Positions 23,601-31,186 of a stretch of 64,000 nt of DNA are shown in pieces. How positions within the stretch are numbered: the first letter of the stretch is position 1; every line of letters starts with the position of its first letter. The notes below the pieces were generated by a model. That model worked only from the letters and a program-made list of their open reading frames with translations, was not told the origin of the DNA and searched no databases. Made by a program: the position numbers and the translations under genes. Origin of the DNA: Pseudonocardia hierapolitana (GTDB taxonomy: Bacteria; Actinomycetota; Actinomycetes; Mycobacteriales; Pseudonocardiaceae); contig NZ_VIWU01000001.1 in assembly GCF_007994075.1 (NCBI RefSeq), positions 2,790,001-2,854,000 of the forward strand. The letters are read 5' to 3'.

Positions 23601-24314
23601 GTGGACACCGGGGGACGGCAGCCGGCGGGGCGGGTAAACGCAGTGATCGTGACGGGTGCGGCAGGCGCCCTCGGGCACGCCGTGGTGGCGGAGTTCCGCG
23701 CCGCAGGCCGTCCGGTGGTGGCACTGGATCGGCCCGGCGAACGGCTCGATGCGCTGGGGGCGCAGGACGGTGTGCACGCCGTCGCGGTCGACCTCGCCGT
23801 CCGCCCCGCCGTGCACGCCGCCTTCGCCGAGGTGGACGCGCTGCCCGTCACCCCGGACGCGCTCGTCGCGCTCGCAGGCGGTTTCGTGCCGGGCAACCTC
23901 GCCGAGGTCGACGAGGAGCAGCTCGACGGGCTGTGGCGCTCCAACTTCGGCTCCGCCCTGTGGGCGGCGCAGGCGGTGGCGCCGCGGCTCGCCGCGCGGG
24001 GCGGGGGCGCGATCGTCACGGTCGGCTCGCGCACGGCGGTGACCGGCGCGGCCACGGTGGCCCACGCCACGAGCAAGGCCGCGGTCGTCCGGCTCACCAC
24101 GCTGCTGGCCGAGGAGCTGCGGGCCGACCACATCCGGGTCAACGCGGTGCTCCCCTCCACGATCGACACGCCGGCCAACCGCGCCTGGATGACCCCGAAG
24201 CAGGTCGAGCGGGCGGTCGCACCGGAGGCGATCGCGAAGGTGATCGCGTTCCTCTGCGGCCCCGACGCCGCCCCGATCAGCGGTGCCGCCATCCCGGTGT
24301 ACGGCGATGCCTGA
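23601..24314 (+). CDS. Short-chain dehydrogenase/reductase with altered catalytic Tyr
   Basis: About 237 residues from GTG 23601 (GTG 23643 is an alternative that would begin just before VTGAAG). The Rossmann motif VTGAAGALG and the NAG-equivalent ALAGG are present. The catalytic Ser lies in TVGSRTAV, and the lysine in HATSKAAV. The position four residues before that lysine, normally Tyr in YxxxK, is His. The C-terminal INxLPS-type segment (VNAVLPSTIDTPANR) and ISGAAIPVYG are conserved. It may be a non-classical or inactive SDR. The stop overlaps the start of the next gene. Confidence 0.82.
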   Translation: MDTGGRQPAGRVNAVIVTGAAGALGHAVVAEFRAAGRPVVALDRPGERLDALGAQDGVHAVAVDLAVRPAVHAAFAEVDALPVTPDALVALAGGFVPGNLAEVDEEQLDGLWRSNFGSALWAAQAVAPRLAARGGGAIVTVGSRTAVTGAATVAHATSKAAVVRLTTLLAEELRADHIRVNAVLPSTIDTPANRAWMTPKQVERAVAPEAIAKVIAFLCGPDAAPISGAAIPVYGDA

Positions 24315-25125
24315 GCTGCGGACGGCCGTCGGCGCCGTGCTCGACTGGCCGGTGGACCACGTCGCCGCTGCGGTGGTCGGGCCGTCCGGGGTGCGCGCCA
24401 CCGCGGGCGACACCGATCGGGAGTTCAAGCTCGCGTCCGTGACCAAGCCCCTCGCCGCGTACGCGGTGCTCGTCGCGGTCGAGGAGGGCGCCGTGGAATG
24501 GGACACGCCGGCCGGCCCCGAGGGCTCGACCGTCCGCCACCTCGCCGCCCACACCTCCGGCCTGTCGTTCTCCGACGGCGTGCAGCAGGCGAAGCCGGGC
24601 ACGAAGCGGATCTACTCCAACGTCGGGTTCGAGGTGCTGGGCGAGACCATCGCCGAGGCAGCCGGGATGCCGTTCGACCGCTACCTGCACGAAGCGGTTC
24701 TCGCCCCGCTCGGCATGGCGCACACGCGGCTGGAGGGTTCGCCCGCGGCAGGAGCGGTGTCGACGGCCGCCGACCTCACCCGGTTCGCCACCGAGCTGCT
24801 CTCCCCCACCCTCGTGCACCGCGACACCCTCGACGAAGCCACCACCGTCGCATTCCCGGGCGTCGACGGCATCCTGCCCGGCTACGGCCGGCAGAAGCCC
24901 AACGACTGGGGGCTGGGCTTCGAGATCCGCGACGGGAAGTCGCCCCACTGGACCGGCGCCAACAGCTCGCCGCGCACCTTCGGGCACTTCGGCCAGTCCG
25001 GCACGTTCCTGTGGGTCGACCCCGACGCCCGGGCGGCATGCGTGGTCCTGACCGACCGGGACTTCGGCCGGTGGTCGTTCGACGCGTGGCCCCCGTACAC
25101 GGACGGGGTCCTCGCGGCCTTGTGA
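24307..25125 (+). CDS. Serine beta-lactamase-like hydrolase
   Basis: A 272-residue protein from ATG at 24307, overlapping the SDR stop by eight bases. Class C/DD-peptidase fold marks: ASVTK (SxxK nucleophile motif, about residue 43), YSNVGFEVLGETI (YxN) and HFGQSG (replacing KTG). It has no signal peptide, so it is probably cytosolic, like other EstB/DUF-type beta-lactamase family esterases of actinobacteria, rather than a true beta-lactamase. The stop codon lies at the very edge of a 61-nt palindrome. Confidence 0.85.
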   Translation: MPELRTAVGAVLDWPVDHVAAAVVGPSGVRATAGDTDREFKLASVTKPLAAYAVLVAVEEGAVEWDTPAGPEGSTVRHLAAHTSGLSFSDGVQQAKPGTKRIYSNVGFEVLGETIAEAAGMPFDRYLHEAVLAPLGMAHTRLEGSPAAGAVSTAADLTRFATELLSPTLVHRDTLDEATTVAFPGVDGILPGYGRQKPNDWGLGFEIRDGKSPHWTGANSSPRTFGHFGQSGTFLWVDPDARAACVVLTDRDFGRWSFDAWPPYTDGVLAAL

Positions 25126-25184
25126 TTCCGACGAACGGCGCGTTCGTCGGTACCTATCCGACGAACGCGCCGTTCGTCGGAATC
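25124..25184. repeat. 61-nt perfect palindrome with nested repeats (terminator-like)
   Basis: A 27-bp arm (25124-25150) is followed by the loop TACCTAT and its exact reverse complement (25158-25184). Each arm is itself palindromic, CCGACGAAC-5 nt-GTTCGTCGG. The left end overlaps the TGA stop of the hydrolase gene, and the right end overlaps the stop of the opposite-strand HTH gene. It would terminate transcription from both sides. Confidence 0.85.
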
Positions 25185-25397
25185 AGTTCTTGGTGCGCCC
25201 CTGGCGCGGTGAGCGCTCCTCGCCGGGATCGGGCGGCAGGTAGGGGCGTGCCCAGCTGTAGACCGTGGTCATCGAGAGGCCGACGAGCTCGGCGATGCGA
25301 TGCCAGGAGAGCGGTCCCGGCCGTACAGCTCGGCGAGCAGGCGCCCGGTCCGCTCGGGGCCCAGCTTCGCGGCAGCTCTACCCGACGGACGGCCCAC
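25183..25397 (-). pseudogene. Short helix-turn-helix gene with a frameshift
   Basis: GTG at 25397 opens VGRPSGRAAAKLGPERTGRLLAELYG. The frame then shifts by one base near 25315-25322 and continues as PLSWHRIAELVGLSMTTVYSWARPYLPPDPGEERSPRQGRTKN, ending TGA at 25183-25185. Joined, this is a ~72-residue protein with a Hin/Sin-like HTH (WHRIAELVGLSMTTVYSW). One missing base explains both halves. It lies between the 61-nt palindrome and a TGATCA element, consistent with degenerating accessory DNA; a sequencing error is the alternative. Confidence 0.6.
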
Positions 25398-25404
25398 CCG
25401 GACG

Positions 25405-25637
25405 TGATCATCGGCCTGGCGCGGATTCGGCCGTATCCGGCCGGCCTCGCACCGAACCGGTGATCAAGGCCGGGACGGCGTGGGCTGATCGCCAGCCTGG
25501 TGCATCGACGGCCTGATACGGCCGCTGCTGCACCCAACGGGCGATCACATCCGGAGGTCCCAGGCCGTCGCGGGCATGATCACCGGACGGGCGGTTCGCG
25601 GCCGGATACCGCCGGCGATGCACCCAACTGATGATCA
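25405..25637. repeat. Three diverged copies of the 62-nt TGATCA palindrome
   Basis: Copies at 25405-25466 (62 nt), 25486-25547 (62 nt, ends degraded to TGATCG/CGATCA) and 25577-25637 (61 nt). Each retains a central CGGCC...GGCCG palindrome around TAT or GAT and a CACCxAAC segment before the right TGATCA. The spacers (19 and 29 nt) are not those of the 9.8-10.4 kb array. Confidence 0.7.
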
Positions 25638-25798
25638 TGGGCGATCGCCCCACCCACCGAGGCCCAACAGGCTGGGTGCGTGGGCAGCCGTGGCCCTCCG
25701 GCCGTCTCCGCCACGCGGACGTGACCACCGTCATGCCGGGATCCGGCCGCCCGATCGGGAATCATCCACCGGGGTCGCCCGTTGTACAGCCTGTCCGG

Positions 25799-26056
25799 GC
25801 CGGGCGACCTGTGTCCCCGGGTCTCACATATCAGAGCCTTCACGGAATACCGTTCGGCTGGAGCCGTGTCGTGCCACTCGCCGCGAGGCGACCAGCGCCC
25901 GGTCCGGACACCCCTCGCGGGGCGGGAACAGATCCCGGCCCGAGAGGGTTGGAAGAACTGTCCGATGCCGGGCGACCCGTGTCCCCGGGTCCCACCCTTC
26001 TGCCGCCCTACGAGGCGTGCCACGCGCCGTGAGGCGACCGGCGCCCGGCTCGGACA
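25799..26056. repeat. Two-module imperfect direct repeat
   Basis: Module 1, GCCGGGCGACCTGTGTCCCC plus GGGTCTCAC, is at 25799-25827 and again at 25967-25995. Module 2, starting GTGCCACTCGCCGCGAGGCG, is at 25871-25910 and again at 26017-26056. Order and orientation are the same, with the spacing reduced from 72 to 50 bases. No coding potential is apparent; it fills the region before the ABC operon promoter. Confidence 0.65.
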
Positions 26057-26157
26057 GCTCCTCCCCCATCGACTTGCCGCGTCCGGCGTATCCCGCCGCC
26101 GTCGACGCGGCTGCCAGGGCGGCGCTGCCCCCGACAGCGCCGCCCACCAACCTCTCT

Positions 26158-26172
26158 TGACAATCATTGTCG
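26158..26172 (+). promoter_or_regulatory. Zur/FurB-like operator in the ABC operon promoter
   Basis: TGACAATCATTGTCG contains the perfect 13-bp palindrome GACAAT-C-ATTGTC. The layout matches Fur-family zinc boxes of actinobacteria (TGAnAATnATTnTCA). It overlaps a TTGACA -35-like hexamer at 26157-26162, 17 bases before a weak TGCAGT. Binding of a repressor here would block the promoter of the importer. Confidence 0.6.
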
Positions 26173-26178
26173 ACTGTA

Positions 26179-27690
26179 GTGCAGTCCCAGTCCGTGCCCC
26201 GCCGCTGGCTGTCCCTGCTCGCCGTTCCCCTGTTCCTCGCCGCCTGCGGAACGCCGGAGAGCCCGCCGCCGGAGGACGCGGTCGTCCGGGTCGTCACGCC
26301 CTACACCGTCCGCAGTCTCGATCCGATCAAGCAGGGCCTCTGGTCCCCGGAGTGGGGCTACGGCGAGCTGCTCATGCGGGCCACCGACGACGGACGGGTG
26401 GAGCCGTGGCTCCTGGAGTCCCTCGAGCCCGAATCGCCCACGTCGTGGCAGCTGCGCCTGCGGCCGAACATCCGGTTCGCCAACGGGAACCCGCTCACGG
26501 CGGCCGGGCTCGCTGCGGTCGTCGACCGTCATCTCGCGGAGAACGCCCGCGTCGGGGAGTCGCTCCCCGGCGCCGACGTGCAGGTGCTCGACGACCGGAC
26601 GCTGCGCCTGACCACCGCCAGACCGGTGGCGAACCTCCCCCACCTGCTCGCCGACGAGCAGGGCATCTCGGTCTTCGACGCAGCCGCCACCGAACCTTCC
26701 GGCGACATCTACACCGGGCCGTTCCGCGTGCGGAGCCTCTCCGCGGAGGAGCTGGTGCTCGAACGCAACCCGAACTACTGGGGCGGCGAGGTCCGGCTGG
26801 ACGAAGCCCGCATCCGGTTCGTGCCGGATCCGCAGGCGCGCGTGCTCGCCGTGCGCAGCGGCGAGGCCGACATCGCCCTCTACCCGCCGACGGAGGCGCT
26901 GGCCCAGTTCACGAACGGCAGCGGCCCGTCGGTCGCCGTGGCGGCCCAGCCCCTGCAGCACCTGCGTGCCATCCCGAACCTGCGCAAGGCCCCGATGAAC
27001 GATCTGGCCGCCCGGCAGGCGTTCGCGCTCGGCGTCGACTACCGCCAGCTCGCCGAGGACGTCCTCGGCGTCCCGTACCGCGCGCCGGACGGCCTCTTCC
27101 CCGACGTCGTCGACTACGCGCTCCCGACGCAGCGCACCGACGCCGCCGAGGCCGCCCGCGTGCTCGACGCCGCAGGCTGGGCGCCCGGCCCGGACGGCAT
27201 CCGGCAGCGGGACGGGGTCCGGCTCGCCGTCACGGTGCTGACCTACGGTTCCCAGCCCGACACCCGCACCGTCGCCGTCGCGATCCAGTCGCAGCTGCGC
27301 CCGCTGGGGATGGAGGTCACGATCGCGAGCGTGGACGACAACTACGCGGCCATGCGCGACCCGGCCGGCTGGGACGTCGGGCTGAGCTTCGACGGCACCC
27401 TCGGCTACACCTACGACCCGATCGGCCCGCTGCGGTCGTTCCTGACCTCCGGCGCGCAGCGCAACTTCGGCGGCGTGGCCGACCCGGAGCTGGACACGCT
27501 GGTCGCAGAGATGGAGGCCACGCCGGACGAGGCGGCGCGCCGTCCGCTGCTCGAACGCGCTCAGCAGATCATCGCGGCCAACCGGTACGTCGTGATCGTC
27601 GCGCAGCGCTCGTCACCGGCGATCGTCGCCGAGACCTTCGCGGGCTACCTGCCGTCGTCGGTGCTCCACCACATCAGTGCGCAGACCTAG
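26179..27690 (+). CDS. Class 5 (peptide/nickel/opine-type) ABC substrate-binding lipoprotein
   Basis: About 503 residues from GTG 26179; GTG 26194 is equally plausible and would be nearly leaderless, while a TTG at 26167 lies inside the operator and is unlikely. Signal peptide PRRWLSLLAVPLFLAAC with the lipobox LAAC. The SBP_bac_5 fold is visible: VVTPYTVRSLDPIKQGLWSPEWGYGELL, SWQLRLRPNIRFANGNPLTA, DIYTGPFRVRSLSAEELVLERNPNYWGG, PMNDLAARQAFALGVDYRQLA, and ARVLDAAGWAPGPDGIRQRDG. It captures a peptide, nickel chelate or metallophore outside the membrane. The zinc-type operator favours a metal-linked ligand. First gene of a four-gene operon. Confidence 0.88.
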   Translation: MQSQSVPRRWLSLLAVPLFLAACGTPESPPPEDAVVRVVTPYTVRSLDPIKQGLWSPEWGYGELLMRATDDGRVEPWLLESLEPESPTSWQLRLRPNIRFANGNPLTAAGLAAVVDRHLAENARVGESLPGADVQVLDDRTLRLTTARPVANLPHLLADEQGISVFDAAATEPSGDIYTGPFRVRSLSAEELVLERNPNYWGGEVRLDEARIRFVPDPQARVLAVRSGEADIALYPPTEALAQFTNGSGPSVAVAAQPLQHLRAIPNLRKAPMNDLAARQAFALGVDYRQLAEDVLGVPYRAPDGLFPDVVDYALPTQRTDAAEAARVLDAAGWAPGPDGIRQRDGVRLAVTVLTYGSQPDTRTVAVAIQSQLRPLGMEVTIASVDDNYAAMRDPAGWDVGLSFDGTLGYTYDPIGPLRSFLTSGAQRNFGGVADPELDTLVAEMEATPDEAARRPLLERAQQIIAANRYVVIVAQRSSPAIVAETFAGYLPSSVLHHISAQT

Positions 27691-28600
27691 CCTCCGCATC
27701 GCGCAGGCGGCGCTCACGCTCGTCGCGGCAGCGGCGCTCGTGTGGTCGCTGCAGCTGCTGGCTCCCGGGGACCCGGCCCGCCGCGTGCTCGTCGCCAACG
27801 GGGTGAGCAGCCCGACGCCCGCCCAGGTGGCCGCCCTGCACACCGAGCTCGGCCTGGACGAGCCCACACCGGCGCGCCTGGCGCGCTGGCTGGTGTCGGC
27901 GGCTCGGGGTGACCTCGGCACGTCCTGGCGCACCGGCGCCCCGGTCACCGCCGAGCTCGCCGAGCGACTCCCGGCCACGCTGCGGCTCGCCGCCGTCGCG
28001 CTGGGGCTGGCACTCCTGCTCGCGATCCCGCTGGCGCTCACGGCGGTGGCCGGGCGGAACCGCCTCCCGGATCTCGGCGGGCGCGGCCTGATGTTCCTCG
28101 GCGCGTCGGCCCCGAGCTTCGTGGTCGGCACCCTGCTGCTGGAGGTCGTGGTGCTGCGTCTCGGCATCGGGCGGGTGCTCGCCGACGGGTCGTGGGGCGG
28201 GGCCGTGCTGCCCGCGATCCCGCTCGCGCTCGCCGCGGCCGCGGTGTGGGCGCGGGTGCTGCGCGGCGCGATGCTCGACGTCGGCACGCGGCGGCACGTC
28301 CACGTGGCCCGGGCGCGCGGGGCCGGCCGGCTGCGTGTGCTGCTCGTGCACGTCCTGCCCGGGGCGAGCCCGCCCCTGCTCGCCGCGATCGGGATGACCA
28401 TCGGCTCGCTGCTCGCAGGCGCCGCGGTGGTGGAGACCGTCTTCACGTGGCCGGGCATCGGGCCGTACCTGATCGACGCGATCGTCGCGCGCGACGTCCC
28501 GGTGGTGCAGGGCACGGTGCTGCTCGGCGTGCTGGCCTACGTCGTCGCGAGCATGGTCGCCGACCTCGCGGCCGCCGCGATCGAACCGGGCCGCCGATGA
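27677..28600 (+). CDS. DppB/NikB-like ABC permease
   Basis: A 307-residue protein from GTG 27677, overlapping the binding-protein gene by 14 bases. A periplasmic loop with PGDPARRVL and TPAQVAALHTELGLDEP, then GDLGTSWRTGAPV, is typical of DppB-like subunits. About six membrane segments and the cytoplasmic EAA-like loop (HVARARGAGRLRVLLVHVLPG) that contacts the ATPase follow. It partners with the next permease to form the translocation pore. The stop overlaps the next ATG by ATGA. Confidence 0.9.
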   Translation: MRRPSLRIAQAALTLVAAAALVWSLQLLAPGDPARRVLVANGVSSPTPAQVAALHTELGLDEPTPARLARWLVSAARGDLGTSWRTGAPVTAELAERLPATLRLAAVALGLALLLAIPLALTAVAGRNRLPDLGGRGLMFLGASAPSFVVGTLLLEVVVLRLGIGRVLADGSWGGAVLPAIPLALAAAAVWARVLRGAMLDVGTRRHVHVARARGAGRLRVLLVHVLPGASPPLLAAIGMTIGSLLAGAAVVETVFTWPGIGPYLIDAIVARDVPVVQGTVLLGVLAYVVASMVADLAAAAIEPGRR

Positions 28601-29388
28601 CCGAGCGCGCCGAATTCTGCACGGGAGCCGTGCTGCTCGCCGGTCTCGCCGTGCTGGCGATCGTCGTGCCGTGGCTGGGCCCCGACCCGGACGCCACCGA
28701 CTACGCGAACCGGCTGGCCGCCCCGAGCGGGTCCCACCTGCTCGGCACCGACCAGGCCGGGCGGGACGTGCTGGCCAGGGCCGCGGCCGGGGTGCACACC
28801 TCGCTCGGCGCCGCCCTGCTCGTCACGGTCGTCTCCGCAGCGGTGGGGCTCGTGGTGGGGGTGACCGCCGCGCTGGCCTGGGGCGTTGTCGACGCCGTGC
28901 TCTCCCGAATCGTCGATGTGGTGCTGGCGATCCCCCAGCTGGTGCTCGCCCTCGCCGTGGTGGGCGTGCTCGGTCCGGGACTGGCGAACCTCGTGGTCGC
29001 GATGGCGCTCGCCGGCTGGGCCCCGCAGGCCCGCTACGCCCGCACGTTCGCCGCGGGCCTGATGCACCGGCCGTACGTCGTTGCGGCCGAGCTCGCCGGG
29101 GTGCCGCGTCCGCTGGCCGCGCTGCGCCACGTCGTGCCGGCGACGACGTCCGGTGTCGCCGCGGTGGCCACGCTCGGCCTCGGCGAGGTCGTGCTCGGGC
29201 TGGCGGGGCTGTCGTTCCTCGGGCTCGGGGTGGCGCCGCCCACCGCCGAGTGGGGACAGATGGTGGCCGAGAGCACGACGGTCGCCGGGACGGCGCCGTG
29301 GCTCGTGATCGTGCCGGGCACGCTGATCGTGCTCAGCGTGGCGTGTGCGTCCCTGCTCGGCGACGCGATCGGCCGGGAGGCGCCCTGA
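28597..29388 (+). CDS. DppC/NikC-like ABC permease
   Basis: A 263-residue protein from ATG 28597 (ATGA overlap), not the longer open frame. The motif HLLGTDQAGRDVLARAAAGVHTSLGAAL is the DppC/NikC signature after the first membrane helix. IPQLVLALAVVGVLGPGL and the EAA-type loop (VAAELAGVPRPLAALRHVVPATTSG) follow, ending SFLGLGVAPPTAEWGQM. About six membrane helices. Its stop overlaps the ATPase start by TGATG. Confidence 0.9.
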   Translation: MTERAEFCTGAVLLAGLAVLAIVVPWLGPDPDATDYANRLAAPSGSHLLGTDQAGRDVLARAAAGVHTSLGAALLVTVVSAAVGLVVGVTAALAWGVVDAVLSRIVDVVLAIPQLVLALAVVGVLGPGLANLVVAMALAGWAPQARYARTFAAGLMHRPYVVAAELAGVPRPLAALRHVVPATTSGVAAVATLGLGEVVLGLAGLSFLGLGVAPPTAEWGQMVAESTTVAGTAPWLVIVPGTLIVLSVACASLLGDAIGREAP

Positions 29389-30860
29389 TGCTCGCCATCG
29401 AGGGCCTCTCGGTGCGCTACGGGGACGTCGTGGCCTTGCACGACGTCGACCTCACGGTCGCCGACGGTGCGGTCGTCGCGCTGATCGGCGAGTCGGGCTC
29501 GGGCAAGAGCACCCTGCTCGACGCGGTGCTCGGCGTCCTGCCGCCGTCGGCCACGGTGTCCGGCACGATCCGGCCCGGCGGCCTGCGGCGGGGCGTCGAG
29601 ATCGGCTACGTGGCGCAGGACCCGTTCGGCTCCTGCGACCCGGTCTGGACGGTCGGGCACCACGTCGCGGAGGCCTGGCGGGTGCACGGGCTGCGTCCGC
29701 CGCGGGGCCGCATCGCCCGGCGGCTGGCCGGGTTGGGCGTCGCTCCTGACGGGCTGCGCCGCCGCCCGCACACCTGGTCGGGCGGGATGCTGCAGCGGGC
29801 CGACCTCGTGGCCGCCACGGCGCACGAACCCGCGCTCGTGCTCGCCGACGAACCGACCTCGGCGCTCGACGCCGAGCACGCCGAGGCCGCGATGGCCGCC
29901 CTGGTCGGCACCGCCCGCTCTGCGCTGGTCGCGGGCCACGACCTCGCCCTGCTGACCCGCCACGCCGACGAGGTCCACGTCCTGCTGCGCGGCCGCGTGG
30001 TGGAGCGCATCCGCATCGATCGCGGCGGCGTCCAGACGCTGGCCGCCCACGCCCACCACGAGCACACGCGAGCATTGCTGGCCGCGCTCCCCGACCGGTT
30101 GCAGCAAGGCCACCTGCACGCAGCGTCGTTGCAAGAAGCGTCGTTGCAAGAAGCGTCGTTGCAAGAAGCGTCGTTGCAGGTAGGTGGCCTTGCTGCAACG
30201 AGGGCCCCGGCGGCACGCCTCGAGCGCGTGACGCTGGGCCATCCGGGCCGCCCACCCGTGCTGGTCGACGTGGATCTCGACGTCCGGCCCGGCGAGGTGG
30301 TCGGGATCTGCGGGCCGTCCGGGCAGGGGAAGACGACCTTGTTGCGGGCGCTGGCCGGACTGCACCGGCCGGCGTCGGGCACCGTCCGGCTCGGCGGCGT
30401 CGACGTCTGGCAGGGGCGGCGGCCACGCCGGCCCCGGCCGGGGTACGTGATGCCGATCTTCCAGGACGTGTCGGCGAGCCTGGACCCGCGCTGGCCGGTG
30501 TGGCGGTCGGTCGCCGAGGCGGGCGTGACCAGGGCGGACGTCGAGCGGCTGTTCGCCGCCGTCGGCCTGGACGAGCGCCACGTCGACGCGCGGCCCGCGC
30601 AGCTGTCGGGCGGCCAGCGGCAGCGGGTCGCGATCGCCAGGGCGCTGGCCGGGAAGGCCGCGCTGATCGTCGCCGACGAACCGACGGCTGCGCTCGATCC
30701 CACGGTCGCGGCGGGCGTGGTCCGGCTGCTGCGCGAGGTGGCCGACGGCGGGTGCGCCGTGGTGGTCGCAAGCCACGACCATGCGCGAACCAACTCGTAC
30801 GCGGATCGCGTGCTTCGGGTCGCTGAACTGGGAATTCATGACGGGAGCGCCTCGTTGTAG
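29388..30860 (+). CDS. Fused two-domain ABC ATPase (DppD-DppF / CntD-CntF type)
   Basis: A 490-residue protein from ATG 29388. Domain 1 (1 to ~220): Walker A GESGSGKST, Q-loop VAQDPFG, signature WSGGMLQRADL, Walker B LVLADEP, switch His AGHDL. Domain 2 (~280-485): Walker A GPSGQGKTT, Q-loop IFQDVSAS, signature LSGGQRQR, Walker B LIVADEP, switch VASHDH. In most members the two are separate proteins. The linker (~240-275) contains four copies of SLQEA/SLQV encoded by 15-bp repeats between the arms of an 18-bp inverted repeat. It powers import for the operon; domain 1 signature deviates from LSGGQ. Confidence 0.9.
   Translation: MLAIEGLSVRYGDVVALHDVDLTVADGAVVALIGESGSGKSTLLDAVLGVLPPSATVSGTIRPGGLRRGVEIGYVAQDPFGSCDPVWTVGHHVAEAWRVHGLRPPRGRIARRLAGLGVAPDGLRRRPHTWSGGMLQRADLVAATAHEPALVLADEPTSALDAEHAEAAMAALVGTARSALVAGHDLALLTRHADEVHVLLRGRVVERIRIDRGGVQTLAAHAHHEHTRALLAALPDRLQQGHLHAASLQEASLQEASLQEASLQVGGLAATRAPAARLERVTLGHPGRPPVLVDVDLDVRPGEVVGICGPSGQGKTTLLRALAGLHRPASGTVRLGGVDVWQGRRPRRPRPGYVMPIFQDVSASLDPRWPVWRSVAEAGVTRADVERLFAAVGLDERHVDARPAQLSGGQRQRVAIARALAGKAALIVADEPTAALDPTVAAGVVRLLREVADGGCAVVVASHDHARTNSYADRVLRVAELGIHDGSASL
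30098..30199. repeat. Inverted repeat with internal 15-bp repeats inside the ATPase gene
   Basis: GTTGCAGCAAGGCCACCT at 30098-30115 is the exact reverse complement of 30182-30199. The 66 bases between carry four near-identical 15-bp units (CGTTGCAAGAAGCGT type). The total length keeps the frame, and the insert codes only for the interdomain linker. Confidence 0.85.
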
Positions 30861-30897
30861 AAGGCGGACACCTCCGATTGCAAGGGCGGCGATCGCC

Positions 30898-31158
30898 ATG
30901 AAGGGCGACCGAGTAGAGATCGTCATCGACGCCGGGAGCGGCACCACACGCACGTACGAGATCGAGGCCACGCGCGCAGGCCGGAAGGTCGCCATCACGC
31001 AGGCCCGTGGGGTGATCGAGGTCAGCGAGATCACGCGGGGCGGCACCACCACGCGCACGGCCCGCTTCCTCGCCAACCGCGTGCTGGCGCTCGTCGAGCA
31101 CCCCGCGGCCGACAACCCGGTCGCGGACGAGCTCGTGCCCGCCCTACGCTCGGTCTGA
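30898..31158 (+). CDS. Small hypothetical protein
   Basis: An 86-residue protein from ATG 30898, no strong ribosome binding site. The sequence MKGDRVEIVIDAGSGTTRTY opens alternating beta-like hydrophobic strands (VEIVIDA, YEIEATR, KVAITQARGVIEVSEI) and ends with a helix (TARFLANRVLALVEHP). No cysteines or membrane segment. It is 37 bases after the ABC ATPase and 28 before hrpA. Other frames in this stretch are less protein-like. Function not recognised. Confidence 0.55.
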   Translation: MKGDRVEIVIDAGSGTTRTYEIEATRAGRKVAITQARGVIEVSEITRGGTTTRTARFLANRVLALVEHPAADNPVADELVPALRSV

Positions 31159-31186
31159 ACCCCTACCTAGGCAGACTTTCGCACCG

